A stretch of 37,288 nt of DNA, from positions 1-37,288 of IMG/VR virus record IMGVR_UViG_3300043419_000357, one strand, 5' to 3'. Both the position numbers and the translations under genes were made by a program. Source of the stretch: a virus. Below the pieces are notes generated by a model. That model had not been told where the DNA came from and searched no databases. It worked only from the letters and a program-made list of their open reading frames with translations. This document shows, one piece after another, positions 1 to 7,664 of this stretch. Each line of letters starts with the position of its first letter. The stretch's first letter is position 1.

Positions 1-1
1 A

Positions 2-3000
2 GCAATTGCCATCACTGACCACGGTACTTTATCTGGGCATAGGGAACTGCACCGTATTGCAAAAGCAAAGGGCATTAAGCCAATTCTAGGTCTAGAAGGA
101 TACATGTGTGCAGACATATCTGATACAAGAGATAAGTCTGAAAGAGAAGGTCAACAAGACCTTGTCTATAACCACATTATCCTTCTAGCCAAGAATCAAA
201 TTGGTTTGGAAAATCTAAACAAGATTAGCGAACTATCTTGGACAGATGGTTTCTTTAAGAAGCCACGATTTGACTTTACTATATTGGAAAAGTATAAAGA
301 AGGTATTATAGTTACCTCTGCTTGTCCAAGTAGCGTACTTGTAAAAGCATTAGAAGAAGAAGAGTTTGCACTTGCCAAGAAGTACCTTACTTGGTTTAAG
401 GAGCGCTTTGGCGATGACTACTATGTTGAGGTAATGCCTCACAACGAAGCACATATTAATAAATATCTTATTGAACTTGCAGATGAGTTCGGAATTAAGG
501 TTGTAGTTACACCAGACTGCCACCATGTTGATCCATCTCAGAAAGAAGTTCAAGAGTTTAAACTTCTTATGAATACACATGGTAAGTTTGAAAAAGATGC
601 CACATACGAAAAGTCAAAGAAAAAAGGCAACATGATGGAACGCCTTGACTACCTTTATGGCGAAGATCGTCAGATCACATTTAATAAGTTTGATATTCAC
701 CTGCTCTCATATGAAGAGATTAAAGCAGCCATGGAAGCGCAGGGTATTGATCGACCAGACATCTACTCAAACACACTGCTATTAGCAGAGACAGTAGGAG
801 ACTATGGAATTCAAGAAGGACTAAACCTTCTGCCAGTACAGTATAAGAGTCCTGACAAGGAACTTGCAAAGGTTGCACTAGAAGGTTTGGCAGAGCGAGG
901 CCTGTCAGAAAATCAAGAGTATCTAGAGAGACTTGAAGAAGAGTTGCAGATTATCAAAGATAAGAAGTTTGCTCCATACTTCCTTGTTGTTAGTAATATG
1001 ATTAACTGGGCTAAGAAGGAAGAGATTATGGTTGGCCCTGGTCGTGGTTCTTCTGCTGGCTCTCTTGTATGCTACGCACTAAAAATTACAGACATTGATC
1101 CTATTGAACACAATCTTTTGTTCTTCCGCTTTATTAATCCAGAGCGTAATGACTTCCCTGATATTGATACTGATATTCAGGATACTCGTCGTGAAGAAGT
1201 CAAAGACTATCTTGTTAGACAATATCGACATGTTGCATCTATCGCTACATTCCTTCAGTTTACAGGAAAAGGAATTGTTAGAGATGTTTCACGAGTACTA
1301 AATATTCCTTTGTCAGATGTAAACAAGGTTTTGAAAACTGTAGATACATGGGATGACTTCTGCACATCTAAATCAACACGAGAGTTTCGTGAGAAGTATC
1401 CAGAGGTTGAGATTTATGGAGAGCAACTTCGTGGTCGCATTCGTGGAACAGGTATCCATGCTGCTGGTGTTGTGACTGCAAAAGAACCAATCTTTAGATA
1501 CGCACCACTTGAGACAAGATCATCTACTGGATCTGATGAAAGAATTCCAGTTGTAGGCGTTGATATGGAAGAGGCTGAAAGAATTGGTCTAATTAAGATT
1601 GATGCTTTAGGTCTTAAGACCTTGTCTGTTCTTAAAAATACAATTGACATTATTAAAGAGCGAGATGGAAAGAAGATTGACCTTCTTAAGATTAAGATGG
1701 ATGATGCTAATGTTTACCAGATGCTTTCAGACGGATACACAAAGGGTGTATTCCAATGTGAAGCAGCGCCATATACAAACCTTCTTGTCAAGATGGGTGT
1801 AAAGAATCTGAATGAACTTGCAGCATCCAATGCTCTTGTTCGTCCAGGTGCCATGAATACTATTGGAAAAGACTATGTTGACCGCAAGCATGGTCGTCAA
1901 AATATTTCTTATACACACCAAGTACTAAAACAATTTACGGAGGACACCTATGGCTGTATTCTTTACCAGGAACAAGTTATGCAAGCATGCGTACACCTTG
2001 GCGGTATGTCCATGTCGGAAGCAGATAAAGTTAGAAAGATCATTGGAAAGAAAAAAGATGCTAAAGAATTTGATCAGTTTAAAGAGAAGTTCGTAGATGG
2101 TGCATCAAAGTTTATCTCTCCAAACCTTGCTCTCGATCTGTGGCATGACTTTGAGGCTCACGCAGGGTACTCATTCAACAAGTCACATGCAGTAGCATAC
2201 TCAACTCTATCTTACTGGACAGCATGGTTGAAGTATTACTACCCACTAGAGTTTATGTACTCACTACTTAAGAATGAAAAGGATAAAGATGCAAGAACTG
2301 AATACCTCATTGAAGCGAAGCGCATGGGCATTTCGATTAAACTGCCACATATTAACGATTCGGATATTGATTTTAAAATTGAAGGCAAGGGTATTCGGTT
2401 TGGATTATCAGCAATTAAGTTCATCTCTGATAAAATTGCAGAAAGATATATTGCTGCTCGCCCGTTCGTATCCTACAAAGAACTTGAAGAGTTTACCTTT
2501 ACAAAGGGTAACGGGGTTAATTCTAGGGCTCTTCAAGCACTAAGAGTAATTGGTGCTGCAACCTTTAATGATAATCCTAGAAATGATCAGGACATTAAAG
2601 AGAATCTTTATGAGTATTTAAACCTACCAGAGTTTAATATTACTATTCCTTCTCACTATTACGCATTTATTCAGGATGTGTCTGACTTTGAAGAAAAAGG
2701 ATCTTACATTTTTATGGGTATGGTAAAATCAATTAAACGAGGAACAGGGTGGTCACGAGTTGAAATTTTGGACAAGACTGGCAGTGTTGGTGTATTTGAC
2801 GATGAAAACACAACTATTGAGACGGGTCGTTCTTACTTGGTTCTTTGTAATGACAACAGGATTGTATCTTTCATACCGTCTGACGAAATAAAAGAGTCGT
2901 CTCATGCACTTGTAAAGTTCTTGAGTTACAAGCAACTTCCATACAAGAATGATGAGATGTTTGTTGTTTCATTTAAACCAAGAATAACAAAGACTGGTAA

Positions 3001-3175
3001 GAAGATGGCATCTCTTACTCTCGCAGATACTAGTAGGGACTTGCACTCAGTTACAGTATTCCCTACTTCTTTTGCAAAGGCCTATATGAATATTGAAGAA
3101 GGAAAGTATTACAAGTTTGATTTTGGCAAGACTAAAGACGGAACCGTAACATTGGAGGATGTACATGTCAGTTAG
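2..3175 (+). CDS. dnaE: DNA polymerase III alpha subunit (DnaE type), 5' partial
   Basis: Replicative C-family DNA polymerase. The frame is open from base 2 and the first ATG (104) is internal, because the 34 codons before it already encode the PHP-domain start with a TDHG motif and a KGIKPILGLEGY-like strand. In the visible 1057 residues, the PHP segment continues to a CHHVD motif, the palm carries PGRGSSAGS near residue 346 and PDIDTD at 386-391 (the catalytic aspartates), followed by the GIHAAGVV and GCILYQEQVMQ signatures. The C-terminal part is compatible with an OB-fold. It overlaps the next gene, recA-like, by 11 bases. A bacterial-type Pol III alpha rather than a family A or B polymerase is notable for a phage. 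Family assignment is secure; the true start lies outside the window. Confidence 0.96.
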   Translation, partial: AIAITDHGTLSGHRELHRIAKAKGIKPILGLEGYMCADISDTRDKSEREGQQDLVYNHIILLAKNQIGLENLNKISELSWTDGFFKKPRFDFTILEKYKEGIIVTSACPSSVLVKALEEEEFALAKKYLTWFKERFGDDYYVEVMPHNEAHINKYLIELADEFGIKVVVTPDCHHVDPSQKEVQEFKLLMNTHGKFEKDATYEKSKKKGNMMERLDYLYGEDRQITFNKFDIHLLSYEEIKAAMEAQGIDRPDIYSNTLLLAETVGDYGIQEGLNLLPVQYKSPDKELAKVALEGLAERGLSENQEYLERLEEELQIIKDKKFAPYFLVVSNMINWAKKEEIMVGPGRGSSAGSLVCYALKITDIDPIEHNLLFFRFINPERNDFPDIDTDIQDTRREEVKDYLVRQYRHVASIATFLQFTGKGIVRDVSRVLNIPLSDVNKVLKTVDTWDDFCTSKSTREFREKYPEVEIYGEQLRGRIRGTGIHAAGVVTAKEPIFRYAPLETRSSTGSDERIPVVGVDMEEAERIGLIKIDALGLKTLSVLKNTIDIIKERDGKKIDLLKIKMDDANVYQMLSDGYTKGVFQCEAAPYTNLLVKMGVKNLNELAASNALVRPGAMNTIGKDYVDRKHGRQNISYTHQVLKQFTEDTYGCILYQEQVMQACVHLGGMSMSEADKVRKIIGKKKDAKEFDQFKEKFVDGASKFISPNLALDLWHDFEAHAGYSFNKSHAVAYSTLSYWTAWLKYYYPLEFMYSLLKNEKDKDARTEYLIEAKRMGISIKLPHINDSDIDFKIEGKGIRFGLSAIKFISDKIAERYIAARPFVSYKELEEFTFTKGNGVNSRALQALRVIGAATFNDNPRNDQDIKENLYEYLNLPEFNITIPSHYYAFIQDVSDFEEKGSYIFMGMVKSIKRGTGWSRVEILDKTGSVGVFDDENTTIETGRSYLVLCNDNRIVSFIPSDEIKESSHALVKFLSYKQLPYKNDEMFVVSFKPRITKTGKKMASLTLADTSRDLHSVTVFPTSFAKAYMNIEEGKYYKFDFGKTKDGTVTLEDVHVS

Positions 3176-4175
3176 TATAGAAGAAGCGTTAGCACAACTT
3201 GATCCTAAGTTGAGAAAGAGACTTGGAAGTGGTGTTGGTGTTAACTATGAGTATCAGCCTACCCCAAGTTTTGGATTAAACCGTGCTCTAGGAGGCGGAC
3301 TTCCTTATGGTAGACAGGTTCTTATCTGGGGCTCTAAGTCGTCTGCAAAGTCCTCTATGTGCCTTCAGATGATTGCTCTAGCACAAGCCGAAGGAAAGTT
3401 GTGTGCTTGGATTGACTCAGAGATGTCTTATTCAGAAGACTGGGCAAGATCTCTGGGTGTAGATCCAGAAAAACTAATCTATTCACAAGCAAGAACTATT
3501 AGCGACATGGTAGATGTTGGTGTTGGACTAATGAATGCTGGTGTTGACTTAATCGTAGTAGACTCTATTACATCAATGCTTCCTGCAATTTATTTTGAAA
3601 AGGATACAGATGAGATGAAGGCTTTAGAAAATACAAAGCAGATTGGAGCAGAATCCCGTGACTTTAGTAACGCATGGAAAATGCTTAACTATGCAAACAA
3701 TAAAGTTAAGCCAACTTTGCTTGTTCTTATTTCTCAGTCTCGTAACAATATTAATGCTATGTATACTAGCCAGCAGCCTTCTGGTGGTCAGGCTACTAAG
3801 TTTTATTCATCATGTATTATTAAACTCTTTTCTTCAGAGTCAGATAATCAAGCCATTAAAGGAAAGATCAAGGTAGGAGATAAACTAATTGAAGAAAAAG
3901 TTGGTAGAACAATTAAGTGGGAACTACAGTTTTCCAAAACCTCTCCAGGGTTTCAATCTGGTGAGTATGATTTTTATTTTAGAGGTGACGATATTGGTCT
4001 TGATACCATTGGCGACTTGGTTACTACAGCAGAACTAAACGGCATTGTAGAGCGTACAGGAGCATGGTACATACTTCCAGATGGCACAAAGGTACAAGGC
4101 AAAGAGGCCTTTGTAAATCGTGTAAGAGAGGATCTTGATTTGCAAGAATCGATCAAGGCAAGACTAAATGGGTAG
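3165..4175 (+). CDS. RecA-like recombinase
   Basis: Strand-exchange ATPase of the RecA/UvsX family, 336 residues. The P-loop is at 56-64 (GSKSSAKSS), where the usual Gly before the catalytic Lys is Ala. Walker B is DLIVVDSITS at 128-137, and a SQSRNNIN segment follows where RecA has its loop 1/2 region. I chose ATG 3165 because GGAGG at 3154-3158 sits six bases ahead; ATG 3159 would directly abut it. It overlaps the polymerase stop by 11 bases, which suggests coupled translation in a replication/recombination operon. Shorter than cellular RecA at the C terminus. Role inferred: phage recombination-dependent replication or repair. Confidence 0.92.
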   Translation: MSVSIEEALAQLDPKLRKRLGSGVGVNYEYQPTPSFGLNRALGGGLPYGRQVLIWGSKSSAKSSMCLQMIALAQAEGKLCAWIDSEMSYSEDWARSLGVDPEKLIYSQARTISDMVDVGVGLMNAGVDLIVVDSITSMLPAIYFEKDTDEMKALENTKQIGAESRDFSNAWKMLNYANNKVKPTLLVLISQSRNNINAMYTSQQPSGGQATKFYSSCIIKLFSSESDNQAIKGKIKVGDKLIEEKVGRTIKWELQFSKTSPGFQSGEYDFYFRGDDIGLDTIGDLVTTAELNGIVERTGAWYILPDGTKVQGKEAFVNRVREDLDLQESIKARLNG

Positions 4176-4344
4176 TTTTACAGTCTATCACGGGGCATTT
4201 GTTTGTCACACATGCAAGGCAGAGGTAAGAACATTAAGACTTTATGCTGAAACAAAAACAATGACTTGGATGTGCAAAGAAAAGCATCTTACAACTGTTA
4301 AGTTTGGTAAGCAGAAATGGAAGGGTAATGACAGAGAAGAGTGA
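4168..4344 (+). CDS. Small zinc-ribbon-like protein
   Basis: A 58-residue ORF whose ATG lies inside the last codons of the recA-like gene (8-base overlap). It has a CHTC motif near residue 14 and a second Cys/His pair (MCKEKH) near residue 39, consistent with one zinc-ribbon fold of the C2-CH type. The C terminus is lysine rich. It overlaps the following nuclease-like gene by 17 bases. I do not recognise the family. The overlaps on both sides and the paired metal ligands argue that it is a real gene. Confidence 0.6.
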   Translation: MGSFTVYHGAFVCHTCKAEVRTLRLYAETKTMTWMCKEKHLTTVKFGKQKWKGNDREE

Positions 4345-4609
4345 GTCCAAGAGAATAGGTGCTAAACAGCACAAGAACTCTGGTCGTAATACACAAAAGG
4401 GAGATGCTTCCTGGAAAAACTTTGTTGTAGACTTTAAAGAGGTTGGCAAATCATTTACTTTAAACAAAGAAGTTTGGGCTAAAGCAACTACTGATGCTAT
4501 GAAAAATGGCAAAGACCCAGCCATTGTGGTGGTAATGGGCGAGGGTAACGCAAAGGTTAGGCTTGCTATAATTGAGATGAGCATATTAGAAGATCTAGTG
4601 GAGGAATAA
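4328..4609 (+). CDS. Small PD-(D/E)XK-like protein, possible Holliday-junction nuclease
   Basis: A 93-residue protein. The centre contains a hydrophobic strand ending in VVDFKEVGKSFTL, which resembles the (D/E)xK strand of PD-(D/E)XK nucleases such as Hjc-type resolvases. A candidate acidic residue lies upstream in KGDASW, and a second strand, DPAIVVVMGEG, follows. ATG 4328 is preferred because GGAAGGG lies just upstream and the longer frame upstream has no RBS. It sits between RecA-like and Fe-S nuclease genes, which fits a recombination role. The nuclease assignment is from motif reading only and is uncertain. Confidence 0.5.
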   Translation: MTEKSESKRIGAKQHKNSGRNTQKGDASWKNFVVDFKEVGKSFTLNKEVWAKATTDAMKNGKDPAIVVVMGEGNAKVRLAIIEMSILEDLVEE

Positions 4610-4914
4610 TGGAACAACAGAAAACAACTATAGACATGGTAAATGGTTTAGCCGAGATTGCAGACTATATGGAAGATGAAGAGTTGACAACCGCTCTTAC
4701 CTTCATTGCTAAGATTATTATTAAACCAGATATCCCGCTAAATGTAGCACATATAGAGATAGTTAGACTTCAGGCTATTGCAGCAAAGATGGCATTCAAA
4801 GCAACTTGGATGGCCAATGTTGATAAGTCAGACCGTGGTAAGAAGAATCTTTATTACACAGCAGCAGAGTCACTAAACAATTTAGTATCTGCATTGAAAT
4901 ATATAACCCGATAA
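4609..4914 (+). CDS. Hypothetical helical phage protein
   Basis: A 101-residue protein predicted mostly alpha-helical, with no Cys pairs, signal or membrane segment. ATG 4609 overlaps the previous TAA (TAATG) and is preceded by GGAGGA, so it is translated as part of the upstream operon. A DKSDRGKKNLYY segment in the C-terminal half is basic and could contact nucleic acid. I do not recognise the family; position among recombination genes is the only functional hint. Confidence 0.75.
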   Translation: MEQQKTTIDMVNGLAEIADYMEDEELTTALTFIAKIIIKPDIPLNVAHIEIVRLQAIAAKMAFKATWMANVDKSDRGKKNLYYTAAESLNNLVSALKYITR

Positions 4915-4916
4915 TC

Positions 4917-4925
4917 TGCTATACT
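4917..4925 (+). promoter_or_regulatory. Extended -10 promoter
   Basis: TGC followed by TATACT, an extended -10 element, about 24 bases before the nuclease ATG at 4949. No convincing -35 at 17 bases; a TTGAAA exists but is 20 bases away. Confidence 0.5.
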
Positions 4926-4948
4926 TATACTAACAGAAACGAGAAAAA

Positions 4949-5764
4949 ATGACGAAGAATTTATTGCATACGGTAATGTTGAAGCCAGAAGAAAAGCCAA
5001 TCCATCCTATGGATATAGCAGGTCTTGAAGCCAAGATTAAAGAAGGATATACGATTACTCGTGTAGATAAGCACACAACTAAAAAGACTTTTGCTCCATC
5101 TACTATTGCTTATGGGCATGGAGAATGTGCTAGATACTGGTATCTTGCATTTGATGGTCAGATGTTTGAAGATAATGCTGATGCATATGCTTCTGCAAAT
5201 ATGACTGCAGGAACACTCTCTCACGCAAGAATTCAGAACGCAATGATGAATGCTGGAATAGTAAAAGTTTATCGTGATGACGATAACGAACCAACAACAG
5301 AGTTTAAGATTAGACATGATGATCCACCTATCTTTGGATATGGGGATGTTATGTTTGATTGGCAAGGCCAAGAACTTATTGGTGAAATTAAAACAATGAT
5401 GAATGAAGGATTTGAATATAGAAAAGCATCAGGTAAGGCTAAGAATGGCCACCTAATGCAGTTGCTTATCTATATGAAGATCTTAAAGAGACCAACTGGT
5501 GTTATGATTTATGAGAATAAAAATAATCATGAACTCCTTTTGATCCCTGTAGATGTAAACGATCATTACCGTCGGTGGGTAGACCAGGCATTTGATTGGA
5601 TGAGACTAGTTCGCAAGACATGGGAAGACAGAACCCTGCCAAACAAAAACTATAGATCAAACTCCAAGATATGCAAGTCATGCCCAATTAAAAAAGCATG
5701 TGAGTCTGCAGGTCCAGGCGTAGTAAAAATAGCGCCCTTGGAGATTCTCGGTGAACAATTGTAA
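4949..5764 (+). CDS. Cas4/RecB-like PD-(D/E)XK exonuclease with Fe-S cysteines
   Basis: Probable single-strand or dsDNA exonuclease, 271 residues. Visible in order: Cys60 (GHGEC), His92 (TLSH), the core GYGDVMFDW with Asp133, GEIK with Glu146 and Lys148, a QLLIY motif at 171-175, and a C-terminal cysteine trio C242/C245/C251 (CKSCPIKKAC). One early plus three late cysteines is the 4Fe-4S arrangement of Cas4 and AddB. It has its own extended -10 promoter in a short intergenic gap after the replication genes. Likely pairs with the RecA-like protein in phage recombination. No cas genes are nearby, so it is not part of a CRISPR system. Confidence 0.85.
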   Translation: MTKNLLHTVMLKPEEKPIHPMDIAGLEAKIKEGYTITRVDKHTTKKTFAPSTIAYGHGECARYWYLAFDGQMFEDNADAYASANMTAGTLSHARIQNAMMNAGIVKVYRDDDNEPTTEFKIRHDDPPIFGYGDVMFDWQGQELIGEIKTMMNEGFEYRKASGKAKNGHLMQLLIYMKILKRPTGVMIYENKNNHELLLIPVDVNDHYRRWVDQAFDWMRLVRKTWEDRTLPNKNYRSNSKICKSCPIKKACESAGPGVVKIAPLEILGEQL

Positions 5765-6035
5765 ATGCTGCGACAACCAGTTTGAGCCAACAGTATCTTA
5801 TCAGATATATTGCTCTCCACACTGCAGAGATATCGCAACAAAGGAAAAAATTGCAATAAGATATTTGCAATCAAAAAGGCAAAAGAGAAAGGGTAAAGTA
5901 AGGCTTTGCAAGTCTTGCTCTAACCCTTTGTCTATTTACAATGATGACTTGGTTTGCTCATCATGTATTGTAAATCCTGATGCCGTACTGAAAGCAATAA
6001 AAGAAATAAAAGGAAAAATAAATGGTAAAAAATAA
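5751..6035 (+). CDS. Double zinc-finger small protein (GTG start)
   Basis: A 94-residue protein with two Cys clusters: CKCC plus YCSPHC in the first 30 residues and CKSC plus CSSC near 55-75, joined by a very basic linker (SKRQKRKGK). This suggests two treble-clef or ribbon zinc folds binding nucleic acid. The start is GTG 5751, inside the preceding nuclease gene (14-base overlap), with GGAG about 10 bases upstream. It overlaps the RuvC-like gene by 14 bases. Family unknown. Confidence 0.75.
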   Translation: MNNCKCCDNQFEPTVSYQIYCSPHCRDIATKEKIAIRYLQSKRQKRKGKVRLCKSCSNPLSIYNDDLVCSSCIVNPDAVLKAIKEIKGKINGKK

Positions 6036-6612
6036 GTGGGGCTTGGAATTACAACCAGAACGTATTTGTGCTATTGATGCTAGTACCAACAGTCTTGCCT
6101 ATGCTACCTTCCACGGAGGATCTCTTAAGGAGGTTGGCAAGATTAATTTTGAAGGAAAAGACATCTACGAAAAAGTTATTGACGCTGGTAGAAAGTCCAA
6201 AGGTTTGTTTGACCACATTGTAAATGTAGATGCCATTGTGATTGAGCATACTGTTTTTATGAATAGTCCAAAGACTGCTGCTGATTTGGCATTAGTTCAG
6301 GGTGCTCTTCTTGGCGCAGCAGGGCAATCTGGAATTAAAATAATAGGCAAGGTTTCTCCAATCACTTGGCAAAATTATATTGGAAATAAAAAAATATCAA
6401 AAGATGAGCAACTATTTATACGTTCTCAGAATCCAGGTAAGTCTGTTTCATGGTATAAGTCTTACGAAAGAAACCTTCGTAAAGAAAGAACGATAAGATT
6501 TATTAACACTATCTATGATAGAACTATCACTGATAACGATGTAGCCGATGCTTGCGGTATAGGTCATTGGGCTATAAAAAATTGGAGCAAAGCAATAGGA
6601 GTTTACAAATAA
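6022..6612 (+). CDS. RuvC-like Holliday junction resolvase
   Basis: RNase H-fold nuclease, 196 residues. The first strand has Asp19 in CAIDASTNSLAY, the third has Glu75 in AIVIEHT, and the C-terminal helix carries Asp173 and Asp176 in DNDVADACGIG, together the D-E-D-D set of RuvC/YqgF-like resolvases. A KVSPITWQNYIG segment resembles the RuvC PxxVK region. AAAGGA precedes the ATG at 6022. It probably resolves branched replicative DNA before packaging, matching its place between recombination and terminase genes. Confidence 0.85.
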   Translation: MVKNKWGLELQPERICAIDASTNSLAYATFHGGSLKEVGKINFEGKDIYEKVIDAGRKSKGLFDHIVNVDAIVIEHTVFMNSPKTAADLALVQGALLGAAGQSGIKIIGKVSPITWQNYIGNKKISKDEQLFIRSQNPGKSVSWYKSYERNLRKERTIRFINTIYDRTITDNDVADACGIGHWAIKNWSKAIGVYK

Positions 6613-6616
6613 CATC

Positions 6617-6772
6617 ATGGCTGCTAAACTATATACAAGCGAAACTTTTATGCGTAAGAGATATCTTATGGATAAGAAGACCCCAGAAGAGATTGCAAAG
6701 GAGTGCGGAGTGAGTCTAGAAACTATCTACGTATACCTTGCTAAATTTGGATTAAGGAAATCAAGAAGATGA
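6617..6772 (+). CDS. Small helix-turn-helix protein
   Basis: A 51-residue basic protein. Residues about 22-46 (TPEEIAKECGVSLETIYVYL) match a helix-turn-helix of the sigma/resolvase type. It starts four bases after the resolvase stop, and its TGA overlaps the next ATG (ATGA). Likely DNA-binding; could be a small regulator or a packaging-linked protein. No family recognised. Confidence 0.7.
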   Translation: MAAKLYTSETFMRKRYLMDKKTPEEIAKECGVSLETIYVYLAKFGLRKSRR

Positions 6773-6906
6773 ATAAATTTGAAAAAGCGTTGGTAGCACT
6801 TGCTGTGGCAGGCACTGTTGGTTTTGCTTTTGCATTTGCTGCACTAAGAGGAATACCAGAAGCATTTGACTGGGAACTTGACGAAGAGGAATTTCATGAC
6901 GAATAA
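6769..6906 (+). CDS. Small single-pass membrane protein
   Basis: A 45-residue protein with one hydrophobic helix, about residues 7-27 (ALVALAVAGTVGFAFAFAAL), followed by an acidic C-terminal tail (DWELDEEEFHDE). It overlaps both neighbours (4 bases upstream, 11 downstream). Function unknown. Confidence 0.65.
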   Translation: MNKFEKALVALAVAGTVGFAFAFAALRGIPEAFDWELDEEEFHDE

Positions 6907-7138
6907 TCTAAACATAACAGTTGACCAAGTAAACAACCCACTGCACTATACGTCAGATCCTTCTGGCATTGAGTGTATTCAGATTACTCGTCATCGTAAT
7001 TTTAATATTGGCAATGCTTTTAAGTACCTATGGAGAGCAGGCTTAAAAGATGAAGAAAAAACTATTCAGGATCTTGAGAAAGCAATCTTTTATATCAAGG
7101 ATGAAATTAATAGACTAGAGGGAAAGCATGTCAACTGA
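6896..7138 (+). CDS. DUF3310 protein
   Basis: An 80-residue protein with the DUF3310 pattern: NPLHYTSDPSGIECI, then NIGNAFKYLWRAGLKD, then DLEKAIFYIKDEINRL. This domain is common in phages, sometimes annotated as nucleotide-kinase-like, with no firmly established role. ATG 6896 is chosen because GAGGAA lies six bases upstream; the frame upstream merely reads through the preceding gene. It overlaps the TerS gene by 11 bases. Confidence 0.9.
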   Translation: MTNNLNITVDQVNNPLHYTSDPSGIECIQITRHRNFNIGNAFKYLWRAGLKDEEKTIQDLEKAIFYIKDEINRLEGKHVN

Positions 7139-7664
7139 AGATGATCTAGTCAAGCACCTAGACCAAGTAAACTTAGTGGTAGAAGAATACCTTAAAGGAA
7201 ATGATCCAACTGTAATTTCAAAGCAGTTGTCTATACCAAGACAAAAAGTTGTAACCCTTATTAATGAGTGGAAGGTAATGGCATCTGCTAATGATGCTAT
7301 CCGTGCTCGTGCTAAAGAAGCACTTGCTGCAGCAGATACACATTACAGCAAGTTAGTGTCACGCACATACGAAGTTATTGATGAAGCATCTATGACTAAT
7401 AATCTTAGTGCAAAGACTGCTGCAATTAAACTTGTTATGGATATTGAATCTAAGAGAATTGATATGCTACAGAAGGCTGGACTTCTTGAGAACAAGGAAC
7501 TAGCAGAAGAAATGATGGAAATTGAAAAGCGACAAGAAGTTCTTGTAGGCATTCTAAAAGATATTGCTTCTGAGTATCCACAGATTCGTGATGAGATTAT
7601 GCGTAGGCTATCTTCATTTGCAAAAGACAATGAGGTGATTACAGTTGTCCACGATGTTCAATGA
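7128..7664 (+). CDS. Probable terminase small subunit
   Basis: A 178-residue mostly helical protein directly before the large terminase. The N-terminal HTH (DPTVISKQLSIPRQKVVTLI, about residues 27-46) would bind the packaging site, and the long central helices fit the oligomerisation region of TerS proteins. GAGGGAAAG precedes the ATG. It overlaps the TerL reading frame by 20 bases. Assignment rests on the HTH plus position. Confidence 0.75.
   Translation: MSTEDDLVKHLDQVNLVVEEYLKGNDPTVISKQLSIPRQKVVTLINEWKVMASANDAIRARAKEALAAADTHYSKLVSRTYEVIDEASMTNNLSAKTAAIKLVMDIESKRIDMLQKAGLLENKELAEEMMEIEKRQEVLVGILKDIASEYPQIRDEIMRRLSSFAKDNEVITVVHDVQ

Noticed and set aside
4949-5764. CRISPR adaptation gene cas4
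   Set aside because: No cas1, cas2 or repeat array nearby; neighbours are phage recombination and packaging genes.
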